A DNA stretch of 64,000 nucleotides. Origin: UBA1351 sp964627665 (GTDB lineage: Bacteria > Bacillota > Clostridia > Lachnospirales > Vallitaleaceae). The notes below the pieces were generated by a model that worked only from the letters and a program-made list of their open reading frames with translations, made no database searches and had not been told where the DNA came from. This document shows, one piece after another, positions 16,893-25,717 of this stretch. The stretch lies in the NCBI GenBank assembly GCA_964627665.1, contig CAZVKG010000004.1, positions 25,283 to 89,282 of the forward strand, given 5' to 3'. Every line of letters begins with the position of its first letter. Position 1 is the stretch's first letter. The translations under genes were made by a program, and so were the position numbers.

Positions 16893-18722
16893 CTAGATTT
16901 TATCTTTATGGTCAATTTTGGGGATTTCTACAATAACCAGGGTTCCTTTCCCTTCACGACTATATAATTTTATATTCGCTTGACTGGCATAATGTAACTC
17001 AAGACGTTTATAGACGCTTCCCAGGCCAATACCAGTACTTCTTCTATCCTTTTTTTCTATGCGAATATCTTTTTTCAAATCTCTCGATAAGGCCAAAAAA
17101 TTGTCTCTCTCTATGCCCACACCATCATCCGCTATGAAAAAGCGTAATTTATCTTTAAACACTTTTAAACGAATACTGATATTTACAGGTTTTTCACTTG
17201 GGTCAACTGCATATAAAAAACTGTTTTCAACAAGAGGCTGAAGAATCATCTTAATCATATAATATTTTCCTGTTATCTCAGGGTCTGCGTCAATACAAAA
17301 ATGTACTTTTTCTTGGTATCTATTCTTCTGAATATGACAGTAAGCTGTTACATGCTCTATTTCTTTGCTAATCGACACGACTTCTTCACCATTACCCACC
17401 GATAAACGATACAGTCGCCCCAATGAAGCCGCTAATCTACGTATGTCAGGTCGTTTAGCTTCTGTTGCCATCCAAACAATACTTTCCAGTGTATTGTAAA
17501 GAAAATGTGGATTCACCTGACTCATAAGGACTTCGTATTCTAATTCTGTCTTCCTTTGTTCACTTTCTAAGCGCTCTTTTATATTGTACTTAATACTTTT
17601 AAGCATGGAATTGTAATTCCTTAACATTTTCTTTACTTCTTCTCTTCCTTTTTCCTCAATCTCTTGGTCTAAATCACCCTCATATACTTTTTCCATAGAA
17701 TAAATCAGGCGGTTAATTGGATTCATAAAGCCTTGGTACATAAAAATAATGATCGCAATATAAATGGTCGCTATTGCTAATAAGATCCAAATAACCTGTA
17801 TATATAATTTTTGATTTTCCGCTAATACCGAATTTTCTGGAAGAAGAACTATGCTTTTCCATCCATTCACTTGCGAAGATGAGTACGCTAAATAATAGGG
17901 CTGTTTATTTAATGTCACTTTAATATATCCATCCTCTGCCTCTTGATCAATAATTTTATTGTACCATTCCATTTGATTTTGAGAAGAATTCAAGACATCT
18001 TGTAAGATGATTTCGTCTGATGTTGACAAGAGTTGTCCACGATCATTAACAATATAGATGTCTGCGTCAAGCTGTTGGCTCATATTGGCATATGTTTCGT
18101 ACAAATCTAATTCCTGAATTGCAAATATATGTATATATGCATATTGAGATTTCAATGAAGAAAATACCCGACGTGTTCCAACAATCACAGACTCTTTCCG
18201 TAGATCTTCATACTCGCTTAATGTCAGAAAATTTTTCATTAGAGGATACCAATAGAATTTACCTAGTCGTTCATTATTATTTATATCCATTTCAACTAAT
18301 TTTGTTTTGATTTCATCCCCATCATTATTTGGGTCCAAAAAATTAAACACTTCATCTTTATATGTATAAATTGCTGCTATTTGTTCATTCTGTTTCAATA
18401 AATTATATCCATCAAAAATTCGACGCATGATAAGTAACGTTGATTGTCGCTTTTGAAGTTTATCGTCATAGGATTGGTCTAAATATTCTAATAACCTTTG
18501 TTCAGAGGCAAACGTATCACTTACTCCATAAACATTCAATATTTTATCGTCAACTTTTGACCGAACCTCTTTAGCAGCAAAAACCATATTATCGATGGCT
18601 TTTTCTTGTAACGTTCTATTTGTATTAATAAAAAGTACTGTTACCAATATAATAATCGGAATCAATGCGATAAAGAGCAATCCGAGTATTTTTTTCATCA
18701 ACGAGTTTTGGGGGTTTTTCAT
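16893..18722 (-). CDS. Sensor histidine kinase of the YesM family
   Basis: The 609-residue membrane kinase has a first helix at residues 11-32, an extracellular sensor domain of about 270 residues, a second helix (about 307-331) and a HAMP-like linker (about 332-385). The His_kinase domain has the phospho-acceptor His406 in SQVNPHFLYNTLES, an N-box ILQPLVENSF, and an ATPase region with DDGVGI and STGIGLGSVYKRL. Such kinases sense extracellular oligosaccharides or the loaded binding protein. It is 17 bases downstream of its response regulator and next to the GH88 importer operon, its likely target. No convincing ribosome binding site is visible, so the start is somewhat uncertain. Confidence 0.93.
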   Translation of the reverse strand: MKNPQNSLMKKILGLLFIALIPIIILVTVLFINTNRTLQEKAIDNMVFAAKEVRSKVDDKILNVYGVSDTFASEQRLLEYLDQSYDDKLQKRQSTLLIMRRIFDGYNLLKQNEQIAAIYTYKDEVFNFLDPNNDGDEIKTKLVEMDINNNERLGKFYWYPLMKNFLTLSEYEDLRKESVIVGTRRVFSSLKSQYAYIHIFAIQELDLYETYANMSQQLDADIYIVNDRGQLLSTSDEIILQDVLNSSQNQMEWYNKIIDQEAEDGYIKVTLNKQPYYLAYSSSQVNGWKSIVLLPENSVLAENQKLYIQVIWILLAIATIYIAIIIFMYQGFMNPINRLIYSMEKVYEGDLDQEIEEKGREEVKKMLRNYNSMLKSIKYNIKERLESEQRKTELEYEVLMSQVNPHFLYNTLESIVWMATEAKRPDIRRLAASLGRLYRLSVGNGEEVVSISKEIEHVTAYCHIQKNRYQEKVHFCIDADPEITGKYYMIKMILQPLVENSFLYAVDPSEKPVNISIRLKVFKDKLRFFIADDGVGIERDNFLALSRDLKKDIRIEKKDRRSTGIGLGSVYKRLELHYASQANIKLYSREGKGTLVIVEIPKIDHKDKI

Positions 18723-18739
18723 ACAACATTCTCTCTTTC

Positions 18740-19873
18740 TCAGCCTTCTCTGTATTCATTTGGACTCATACCATATGTTTTTCTAAAAACTTTAATGAAG
18801 GTAGACGGGTCTGCATACCCAAGTTCTTCACCTACTTCATATACCTTATACGATATATCTTGCAGCATTTCTTTTGCTTTTTCCATGCGTTTTTTTGTAA
18901 TATAGGCTGTGAAATTATAGCCCATTTCTTTTTTAAAAAGTTTTGAAATATATGACGGACTCTTTCCAACGCGCTCTCCAATATAATCTAGGGAAACCAC
19001 ATTACTTTTATATTCTTCCGATAGAATATGTAAGATCTCTTGTACGAGTGGTGATATATTTCTATTGGATAATGACTCCGCATCAATCCATTTTCCTGAA
19101 CCCGTATATCGAGTTTGTTCCAAGGCTTCTTTCGCCTCCTGATAAGCGCTGTAATAATTTTTATCTCCAAATTTTGTACTTGCTCCAACACTTAAGGATG
19201 GATATTTTTTTTGCATATGCCGAAATAATTGGCGCGGTTTTTCAGCTGAAATACCTATAACTGTTTCAGGTAGTATTTGATAGAATACAGTTTGAGATTT
19301 TAGGTTATTCGCTTTTAATTGATCAAAGGCTTCTTCCCTATTCTCCTTCTCCATGGTCCAAAGCGTGACTATACCTTCTTTGGGAATCCATGTCATTTCT
19401 TCGTGCGTAAATGTTGAGATTCCCATTAGATAGGAATTTAACTTCATCAGTTGCTGTGCCCATTCTAATTCTTTTATATATTCTTTTTCTGATTTTTCTT
19501 CATCTAGCTTGGTCTTTAATCTAGAAAACAAATCAATGAAATCTTCCTCTAATGTTGGTTTCAAGAGATAATCAAACACATTATTTTTGATGGATTTATT
19601 TAAATATTCAAAATCACTATAGCCACTTAATATAATGATTTTTATTTCCGGATAATTTGTGTTCAAATATTCCATTAGCTGAACGCCATCATATTTGGGC
19701 ATTCGTATATCCGTTAACACAACTTCCGGCTTCTTATTTTGAATCTCTTCAATTGCTTCTATACCATCGGCTGCTTGACCAACAATCTCAAATCCCCAAG
19801 CGTTCCATGGGTTGCCATTAACGAGTCCTTTTCGAATAACCGCTTCATCATCTACAACTATTAACTTGTACAT
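18740..19873 (-). CDS. YesN-type response regulator with AraC DNA-binding domain
   Basis: The 377-residue protein has a receiver domain (1-120; acidic pocket DDE at 8-10, phospho-acceptor Asp55 in VVLTDIRMPK, Lys105-like KPT) and a C-terminal AraC-type helix-turn-helix pair (about 275-375, VSLDYIGERVGKSPSYISKLFKK and VYEVGEELGYADPSTFIKVFRK). The middle region (130-260) resembles the linker domain of YesN proteins. It is the first gene of a two-gene operon with the YesM-type kinase and probably activates the GH88 operon downstream. A good divergent promoter region lies upstream. Confidence 0.93.
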   Translation of the reverse strand: MYKLIVVDDEAVIRKGLVNGNPWNAWGFEIVGQAADGIEAIEEIQNKKPEVVLTDIRMPKYDGVQLMEYLNTNYPEIKIIILSGYSDFEYLNKSIKNNVFDYLLKPTLEEDFIDLFSRLKTKLDEEKSEKEYIKELEWAQQLMKLNSYLMGISTFTHEEMTWIPKEGIVTLWTMEKENREEAFDQLKANNLKSQTVFYQILPETVIGISAEKPRQLFRHMQKKYPSLSVGASTKFGDKNYYSAYQEAKEALEQTRYTGSGKWIDAESLSNRNISPLVQEILHILSEEYKSNVVSLDYIGERVGKSPSYISKLFKKEMGYNFTAYITKKRMEKAKEMLQDISYKVYEVGEELGYADPSTFIKVFRKTYGMSPNEYREG

Positions 19874-19913
19874 CCGTTTTCCTCCTTCTTAATAGGCAAA
19901 TCATCGTATCCAT

Positions 19914-19942
19914 ATTTTAGCACCTTTTTGACCCTTCTACAA
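19914..19942 (-). promoter_or_regulatory. Promoter of the YesN/YesM-type operon
   Basis: On the minus strand TTGTAG (19937-19942) and TAAAAT (19914-19919) are separated by 17 bases, about 40 bases upstream of the response-regulator start. Confidence 0.65.
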
Positions 19943-19984
19943 TTAAACAAAACATGACCAAAGGAACATTTATTTTCTTTTGCA

Positions 19985-20013
19985 TTGAAATACAATTGAA
20001 AATATCATATACT
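19985..20013 (+). promoter_or_regulatory. Promoter of the diguanylate cyclase gene
   Basis: TTGAAA (19985-19990) and TATACT (20008-20013) are 17 bases apart on the plus strand, about 60 bases before the start codon. It diverges from the two-component promoter. Confidence 0.7.
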
Positions 20014-20073
20014 TTACAGTAATGGATACCCTTTGTTGTAATACGATTTTTGTGAAAAGAGGAATTAGTCATT

Positions 20074-21399
20074 GTGGAAGAAAACTATCTAAAAAGTGAA
20101 TTGTACGATTTAATGAATAGCGACACACGTATTTTTGAATTTATTCAGTCTGGTTCTCTGGATGGGATTTGGTATTGGGATTTAGAAAATCCTCAAAACG
20201 AATGGATGAGTCCAAAATTTTGGCAAACTCTCGGATATGATCCGGACGAAAAAAAACATCAAGCAAATGAATGGCAAGATATTATTTTTCAAGAAGATTT
20301 GAAGCTAGCTACAGAGAATTTTAATAAACATTGTAGTGATCCAAGTTATCCCTACGATCAAATTGTACGATACAAACACAAAAATGGTTCTACAGTATGG
20401 ATTCGATGTAGAGGTCTGGCTATCCGAGATGAAAGCGGAAAAGCGATTCGTATGCTAGGCGCTCATGTGGATATCACTGATTTAAAAGAAACAGAAAAAG
20501 AGATGTCACGATTAACGAAAGAATATGAAAAAGTCTTCAATGGTACACAAGATTCTATGTTTCTAATGAAAGTTTTGGACAACGGAAATTTTATGTATAT
20601 TCGAAATAATCTAGCGCATCAAAATAAAACAGGTATTCTTCTTGATTATATAATGAATAAGACGCCTCAGGAATTGCTCGGAAAAGAGATGGGTGATATC
20701 GTATCGAAAAATTACCAAGCATGTGTCGATGCCCGAAAAAGTATTACCTACGAAGAATCTTTGGATTTACCTGGGGGCAATTACATATGGTCTACAACCT
20801 TAACACCTATTATAGAAGAAAATCTTGTGTCATATATCGTTGGTTCAGCTATGGATATTACGGAGCGTAAAAAACTAGAACTTAAATTAGAAAGATCTGC
20901 GAACTATGATAAATTAACTGAACTGCCGAATCGACGATTGTTTTTTGAACGGTTAGAGCAAATCATTGCAGAAAATAAACGCGACAAAAAATCGTTTGCC
21001 CTTCTTTTTATTGATTTAGATGGTTTTAAGGATATTAATGATCAATATGGTCATGATGTTGGCGATGAAGTCTTGATTATCGCAGGAAGTCGATTATTGC
21101 ACAGTGTCCGAAAATCCGATACTGTGGCGCGAATGGGTGGCGATGAATTCACCGTTATTCTTCGTAACATGGACGACAAAAAAAATCTCGATTTTCTGGT
21201 GAATAAAATTCATCAATCCTTAAATGAATTAATGCATATCGATTCAATTAATTGTAATGTCAATGCTTCCATTGGTGTTGCTATTTATCCGGAAAATGGT
21301 GAAGATAGTGAAAGCTTGTTAAAAAACGCAGACGCTTCTATGTATGCCGTAAAACGAAAGGGAAAAGGCGGATTCGGATTTTTTACGAACGAACTGTAA
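20074..21399 (+). CDS. PAS-domain diguanylate cyclase
   Basis: The 441-residue protein has two PAS domains (about 20-137 with GIWYWDLENPQNEWMSPKFW and a PAC end GAHVDITDLKE; about 150-270 ending VGSAMDITERK) and a GGDEF domain (about 285-440). The active-site GGDEF is at 355-359 and an inhibitory RxxD site is at 346-349, so an active, product-inhibited c-di-GMP synthase is expected. There is no membrane segment; the signal is probably cytoplasmic. The start is a GTG with AGAGG at a somewhat long 11-base spacing. It is not obviously tied to neighbouring sugar genes. Confidence 0.92.
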   Translation: MEENYLKSELYDLMNSDTRIFEFIQSGSLDGIWYWDLENPQNEWMSPKFWQTLGYDPDEKKHQANEWQDIIFQEDLKLATENFNKHCSDPSYPYDQIVRYKHKNGSTVWIRCRGLAIRDESGKAIRMLGAHVDITDLKETEKEMSRLTKEYEKVFNGTQDSMFLMKVLDNGNFMYIRNNLAHQNKTGILLDYIMNKTPQELLGKEMGDIVSKNYQACVDARKSITYEESLDLPGGNYIWSTTLTPIIEENLVSYIVGSAMDITERKKLELKLERSANYDKLTELPNRRLFFERLEQIIAENKRDKKSFALLFIDLDGFKDINDQYGHDVGDEVLIIAGSRLLHSVRKSDTVARMGGDEFTVILRNMDDKKNLDFLVNKIHQSLNELMHIDSINCNVNASIGVAIYPENGEDSESLLKNADASMYAVKRKGKGGFGFFTNEL

Positions 21400-21442
21400 A
21401 GCATTTCTGAAGCTATTTCCATATGAAAGGAAGCAAACTTAT

Positions 21443-21730
21443 ATGCGAAAAAACATCTCTTTACTCATAAAACCTTCTTCATCCAATTGTAATCTTGGAT
21501 GCAAATATTGCGGCAGCAAGCGTGCTGAGGAATGTGACTCTTGTACCTATTATCAACTATGTCGAAGCGGTTGCAGGCGCCACAAAGAAATGTTTGCTGA
21601 TACGCATGCAAAATCCGACCAAGACTTACACGACAATTATTTTTGTGAATCTTATAAAATCTTTTTTCATCATAGTTCAGATAAGCTTAAGCAGATTGCC
21701 CAGTTTGTCCGTTCACGGCAAGGTATATAA
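21443..21730 (+). CDS. Internally deleted anaerobic sulfatase-maturase-like (radical SAM/SPASM) protein
   Basis: The 95-residue frame starts like an anaerobic sulfatase-maturating enzyme (ISLLIKPSSSNCNLGCKYC, holding the radical-SAM CxxxCxxC) and then passes directly into what looks like its C-terminal SPASM region (ECDSCTYYQLCRSGCRRHKE, then NYFCESYKIFF). Full-length enzymes have roughly 370 residues, so about 270 central residues, including the SAM-binding barrel, are missing without breaking the frame. AAAGGAAG precedes the ATG. It is most likely a deletion relic; a retained iron-sulfur mini-protein is less likely but possible. Its 3' end overlaps the convergent 2H phosphoesterase gene by 18 bases. 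Confidence 0.75.
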   Translation: MRKNISLLIKPSSSNCNLGCKYCGSKRAEECDSCTYYQLCRSGCRRHKEMFADTHAKSDQDLHDNYFCESYKIFFHHSSDKLKQIAQFVRSRQGI

Positions 21731-22405
21731 TTCTAGACTTTGACAACGGTCCTTTCGTTGGTACCAATCATTAAATACAAGTTCCATTTCCTGAATATGA
21801 GAGTGTCCAAAATCAAAATTTTTGTAATGTTCCATCATTTTCAAGAACTCTTCACCATCACGCAATGGATTTTTAAATCGTATAACCGTTGCATGAGCCG
21901 TTGTCAATCTGTATCTTTGATCTATGGACAGTCTAATCTTTGATTGTGAAAACCCGGTTCTTAAACGATGGCGAATAAGTTCTAAAGTTTCTTGTTTAGG
22001 ATATCCTTGTACTAAAATGCATGAAGGCGAGGCGGTTATACCCTGAAAATGTATATCAAAACTTGGAATATTCCTAAGACATATCCTAAGAGTTTCTTTG
22101 ACCGCACCTACATCTAATTGGTCCAGATCAAAGTCCTCAAAACACGAGACAATGGATAATACTGTAATATGAATATCTGATGGAGGATAGTAATATTGTT
22201 CAGGTTCGATTGCTTTTATTTTTGACAAAAAACCACTTATTTTTTGCCGAACTTCTAAAGAAGGCCGAATCAAAAGCGTTATGCCGAACCGCTTGTCTCT
22301 AGAGTCGTCGATTCGATGATCAATCTGGACTCTGCCCTCTTGTATTTCCAAAACAGCTTGATTATACATGGTCTGATACGTCATATTCAGATTATCATTC
22401 TGCAT
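21713..22405 (-). CDS. 2H phosphoesterase superfamily protein (2'-5' RNA ligase-like)
   Basis: Two HxT motifs, DIHITVL (His79, Thr81) and TTAHATVIRF (His171, Thr173), about 90 residues apart mark the 2H phosphoesterase fold, which acts on 2',3'-cyclic or 2'-5' phosphodiesters or cyclic nucleotide phosphates. The RNA-ligase-like name is conventional; the substrate is unknown. I chose the ATG at 22405, nine bases after AAGGAAG, over two closer ATGs at 22414 and 22411. The gene follows an HD-domain gene by 38 bases and ends overlapping the mini-SPASM gene. Confidence 0.8.
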   Translation of the reverse strand: MQNDNLNMTYQTMYNQAVLEIQEGRVQIDHRIDDSRDKRFGITLLIRPSLEVRQKISGFLSKIKAIEPEQYYYPPSDIHITVLSIVSCFEDFDLDQLDVGAVKETLRICLRNIPSFDIHFQGITASPSCILVQGYPKQETLELIRHRLRTGFSQSKIRLSIDQRYRLTTAHATVIRFKNPLRDGEEFLKMMEHYKNFDFGHSHIQEMELVFNDWYQRKDRCQSLELYTLP

Positions 22406-22443
22406 CTTCATCATCTTCCTTTTTCAAGAATCTTTCTTTAACA

Positions 22444-22926
22444 CTAAAATAGATTCTCCAAAAAATATTTACCTGCATCTGTTTTAAAAATAGTATCCTT
22501 AATGTTTCTTATGGCGTCTTCTCCCATTTCACTTTCATGAATGTTCACAAGAAAATCTGCCTCGACTAAAATCTGATGATCTATTTCTCGAATATCATTA
22601 TAGGTGTGATGATGGGCTATGAGCCAACAACATCGATCAATAGTCGCTTCATTCACATCCAATGTTCGAAGGAGTTTTTGCGCCTCAAAAGGACCTTCAA
22701 TCTGTTGATAATGGCCCGATGCGCTTTGATACTTTTCTTCACTCACTTTTATTCCTATATCATGGGTGATAGCTGCAATTTCAAGTATCTCTTGAGTCCC
22801 TTCATCGATTCCTTCTAATTCACCGATGGTTTTCGCATAACCATAGACTTTCACAAAATGATTGATTCGTTGAACATCACCGGAATAATAGCGAATCATT
22901 GCTTTCATTACTTTTCCTATATTCAT
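22444..22926 (-). CDS. HD-domain hydrolase
   Basis: The 160-residue protein has the HD signature: His23 (INHFVKVYGY), the central His55-Asp56 in AAITHDIGIK, a HHH cluster in LIAHHHTYND, and a distal Asp in VEADFLVNIHE. These bind divalent metals in phosphohydrolases of nucleotides or related compounds. It resembles the small stand-alone HD proteins annotated as HD-domain phosphohydrolases; the substrate is unknown. The ATG at 22926 follows AGGATGG. It lies 12 bases downstream of a Gfo/Idh/MocA gene and upstream of the 2H phosphoesterase, so the three form an operon. Confidence 0.85.
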   Translation of the reverse strand: MNIGKVMKAMIRYYSGDVQRINHFVKVYGYAKTIGELEGIDEGTQEILEIAAITHDIGIKVSEEKYQSASGHYQQIEGPFEAQKLLRTLDVNEATIDRCCWLIAHHHTYNDIREIDHQILVEADFLVNIHESEMGEDAIRNIKDTIFKTDAGKYFLENLF

Positions 22927-22938
22927 TGCCACACCATC

Positions 22939-23931
22939 CTATTTTTTCGATAATTTTATTGGTTTATGGCTTGCTAACGATTCATTTGCAGCTAATGTCA
23001 CTTCGAGGGTTTTTAATCCATCACTATAATTTGACTTAATAAGGGAAGCATCCTTTGTTTGAATCGCTTGAATAAAAGCTTTTGCGGCTTGTTCATGTGC
23101 ATCTTGATCAAAAACTCTGCAAGCACTTAATTTTGATTTTTTATAAGAAATATCTTGATTCCATCGATAATCAATGACTTCATCCGAACAGATAATCTGA
23201 AACCCAACACCATCATAATCCATAATTTCATCAACGTAGCACGCCGTGGAAATCGTCGCAACAATTCCTGATGCGAAGGTTAGTGTTGTTGCTGATCCAT
23301 CTTCAATATCATAGTTTTCAACGTCTTCAATTAAGCCTTTGACGGCAACACTATATACACTATCAATTTCACCAAACAAATACCGTAGCATATCAAATAT
23401 GTGTGTCGCTTGTTCAACGATTTGTCCTCCAGACATTTCCTTTTGACGCCACCAATAAACACCCGGCATGCCGCCAATCCACTTCCCATGTACTAATCCA
23501 ATTTTTTTTGTTTGAAGATGATTTTTTAAGAACTCCACTTCTGCATTATATCGTTCTTGATAACCGACACTGGTAATTATGCCTGCTTCTTGAATAATAC
23601 GTGCTGTCTCGCGAGCTCTTTCTAGAGATACTTCAATGGGTTTTTCAACGTAGACATGTATTCCATAAGAAGCCGCTAATCGTTCAACACTCTCATGACG
23701 ATTTGGAGTAATACATACGAATACACCATCAATCTTTTCCTCATTCTCATACATCAACTGATGGTTTTCATAAAGTCGTGCACTTGGCACTCGTTTCCCA
23801 ATCGCTTCTAATTTTTCTCTATTACCACTGGCAAATGCCACGACATCCACATTTTCCATTTTTAATAGATTGTCTAGGTGAAAATTTGCAAACCATCCAC
23901 ATCCAACGATTGCTATCTTGACTTTATCCAC
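22939..23931 (-). CDS. Gfo/Idh/MocA-family NAD(P)-dependent oxidoreductase
   Basis: The 330-residue protein begins with a Rossmann fold (KIAIVGCGWFANFHLDNLL) and has the family's VYVEKPIEVSLERARE motif (catalytic-region Lys in EKP) near residue 97 and a C-terminal alpha/beta domain with GGQIVEQATHIFDMLRYLFG. Members oxidise or reduce sugars and cyclitols. The start is a GTG with AAGGAG six bases upstream. It heads an operon with an HD hydrolase and a 2H phosphoesterase; an AraC regulator gene lies just upstream on the same strand. Substrate not predictable. Confidence 0.9.
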   Translation of the reverse strand: MDKVKIAIVGCGWFANFHLDNLLKMENVDVVAFASGNREKLEAIGKRVPSARLYENHQLMYENEEKIDGVFVCITPNRHESVERLAASYGIHVYVEKPIEVSLERARETARIIQEAGIITSVGYQERYNAEVEFLKNHLQTKKIGLVHGKWIGGMPGVYWWRQKEMSGGQIVEQATHIFDMLRYLFGEIDSVYSVAVKGLIEDVENYDIEDGSATTLTFASGIVATISTACYVDEIMDYDGVGFQIICSDEVIDYRWNQDISYKKSKLSACRVFDQDAHEQAAKAFIQAIQTKDASLIKSNYSDGLKTLEVTLAANESLASHKPIKLSKK

Positions 23932-23994
23932 ATTTATCTCCTTTTCTATGTCACTTTTATATAGTAATCCACTTCATTATTATATCATATTCCA

Positions 23995-24825
23995 TTACGA
24001 ATTTACATGAAACATATGTCTGCTTCGAAATTCTAAGGGAGTCGTTTCTTCATGTTTTTTAAAGAGCGTATAAAAATACGTAATGTTCTCAAAACCACAA
24101 TTATAGGCAATTTCATTAACATTCATATTTGTTTCAATTAACATTTTTTTGGCCCTATTAATTTTATTCCTATTAATGTAGTTAATCGGTGATTCACCAC
24201 TTATTTCTTTAAAAATCCTGCAAAAAAAGTTACGACTTAGCCCTCCGAGTTGGGCAAGTTCTTCTAATGTAAACGTCTGTGTAATATGTTCTAGAATATG
24301 GGTTTGTATTTTTTTGATCCTTGGATAGTTGTTTCGAATCGATTGACTGGTATTCATCATCCAATTTTCTACCTTCCATTCTTCATAAACCATCCTTAAT
24401 ATTTCCATAAGATATGATTTTAAGATAAACTGGTTTGTATTACCGTTTAAAATGTATTCTTTATATATATTTGAAAATAACATTTCACATCGACTCCATT
24501 GTCTCATATTCATGACGACAGGAAATTCTTTTAATCTATAAGGTTCTTCATTATGAAACATATCAAAGATTAAATAATAACAATGGTATGTCCCAATTCC
24601 TTCGTTAATCATTCCCGGCTGTTTAAAAAAAATATCCCCTTGGGATACTTTGTGCTTAATACCATCGACAAGAATATAACCATTTCCCCATAACATGAAT
24701 TCCAACTCATACTTATCCACAAGGCGTTGGCCATAACTTTTTCCTTCAGATATAGCATTTAATTCATTAATATAGATATTTGAGATAATATGCGGATTAA
24801 TCTTATTTAATTGCGTAAGTTCCAT
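23995..24825 (-). CDS. AraC-family transcriptional regulator
   Basis: A 276-residue regulator with a cupin-like domain (about 35-95, ELEFMLWGNGYILVDG, DIFFKQPGMINEG) and an AraC helix-turn-helix pair (about 180-275, FTLEELAQLGGLSRNFFCRIFKE and VNEIAYNCGFENITYFYTLFKK). The ATG at 24825 has GAGGGAG six bases upstream. The gene is divergent from the thuA-like/oxidoreductase pair, which it probably controls, and lies upstream of the Gfo/Idh-HD-2H operon on its own strand. Confidence 0.9.
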   Translation of the reverse strand: MELTQLNKINPHIISNIYINELNAISEGKSYGQRLVDKYELEFMLWGNGYILVDGIKHKVSQGDIFFKQPGMINEGIGTYHCYYLIFDMFHNEEPYRLKEFPVVMNMRQWSRCEMLFSNIYKEYILNGNTNQFILKSYLMEILRMVYEEWKVENWMMNTSQSIRNNYPRIKKIQTHILEHITQTFTLEELAQLGGLSRNFFCRIFKEISGESPINYINRNKINRAKKMLIETNMNVNEIAYNCGFENITYFYTLFKKHEETTPLEFRSRHMFHVNS

Positions 24826-24982
24826 TGCTTTCTCCCTCTTCAATATACTTACATTTTATCTAAATCAGATAATATTGTGAAGTATATAATAATTTCTTTT
24901 ATTGAATTCCTTTAAATTATAGCATAATATTTATATATAACAAAACAATCAAGCAATATATTGAAATCAAACAGGAGGTTAT

Positions 24983-25705
24983 ATGAAAAAAAACGCATTA
25001 ATTGTATGGGGTGGTTGGGATGGTCATGAACCGAGTCAACTGGCACTCATCTTCAAAGAAATTCTTGAAACAGAACATTTTAATGTAGAAATATCAGATA
25101 CTATAGATGCCTTCTTAGATCCTGAAAAAATGAATGCACTTGATTTAATGATCCCTATTTGGACCATGGGTCAAATCACTGCTGAACAGGAAAAAGCCGT
25201 TATTGAAGCTGTTGCTAGTGGTGTCGGTATTGCCGGTTGTCATGGCGGTATGTGTGATGCTTTTAGAAACAGTGTCGGGTGGCAATTTATGACTGGCGGC
25301 AACTGGGTGTCTCATCCTGGTGGTGATAACGTTGAACACACAATTAACATTAAGCAAAGTTCAAGTCCCATAACAGAGGGCATCGAAGATTTCACAGTGA
25401 GCACTGAACAATATTACTTACACGTTGACCCAGCCATTGAAGTACTCGCTTCAACGCGTTTTCCAACTGTAAATTGGTATCATGCAGCTAATGGTTCTGT
25501 TGATATGCCTGTCGTTTGGACAAAACGTTGGGGACTTGGGAGAGTGTTTTATAATTCATTGGGTCATCACGCAGATATTATGGAGATCGACCAAGTTAAG
25601 GAATTAATGCGAAGAGGATTCCTATGGGCCGCAGAAAGTAAATCTATTGCACGAGAAGAAAAACTAGATCGATCCATCTATGAAAATGACGCGAAAATGT
25701 TTTAA
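24983..25705 (+). CDS. ThuA-domain protein (trehalose-utilisation family)
   Basis: The 240-residue protein has the ThuA/class-I glutamine amidotransferase-like fold: the opening ALIVWGGWDGHEPSQLA, the segment GVGIAGCHGGMCDAF, and a C-terminal GLGRVFYNSLGHHADI. In rhizobia ThuA acts with the Gfo/Idh/MocA protein ThuB in 3-keto-disaccharide metabolism; the gene directly downstream here is a Gfo/Idh/MocA oxidoreductase, reproducing that pairing. AGGAGG precedes the ATG. A possible promoter (TTGAAT at 24902, TAATAT at 24925) lies upstream. The actual sugar is unknown. Confidence 0.88.
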   Translation: MKKNALIVWGGWDGHEPSQLALIFKEILETEHFNVEISDTIDAFLDPEKMNALDLMIPIWTMGQITAEQEKAVIEAVASGVGIAGCHGGMCDAFRNSVGWQFMTGGNWVSHPGGDNVEHTINIKQSSSPITEGIEDFTVSTEQYYLHVDPAIEVLASTRFPTVNWYHAANGSVDMPVVWTKRWGLGRVFYNSLGHHADIMEIDQVKELMRRGFLWAAESKSIAREEKLDRSIYENDAKMF

Positions 25706-25717
25706 AAGGAGATATAT

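Noticed and set aside
24843..24887. ATATACTT and AAGTATAT inverted arms between the AraC and thuA-like genes
   Set aside because: Eight AT-rich bases 29 bases apart are likely by chance in such an AT-rich gap.
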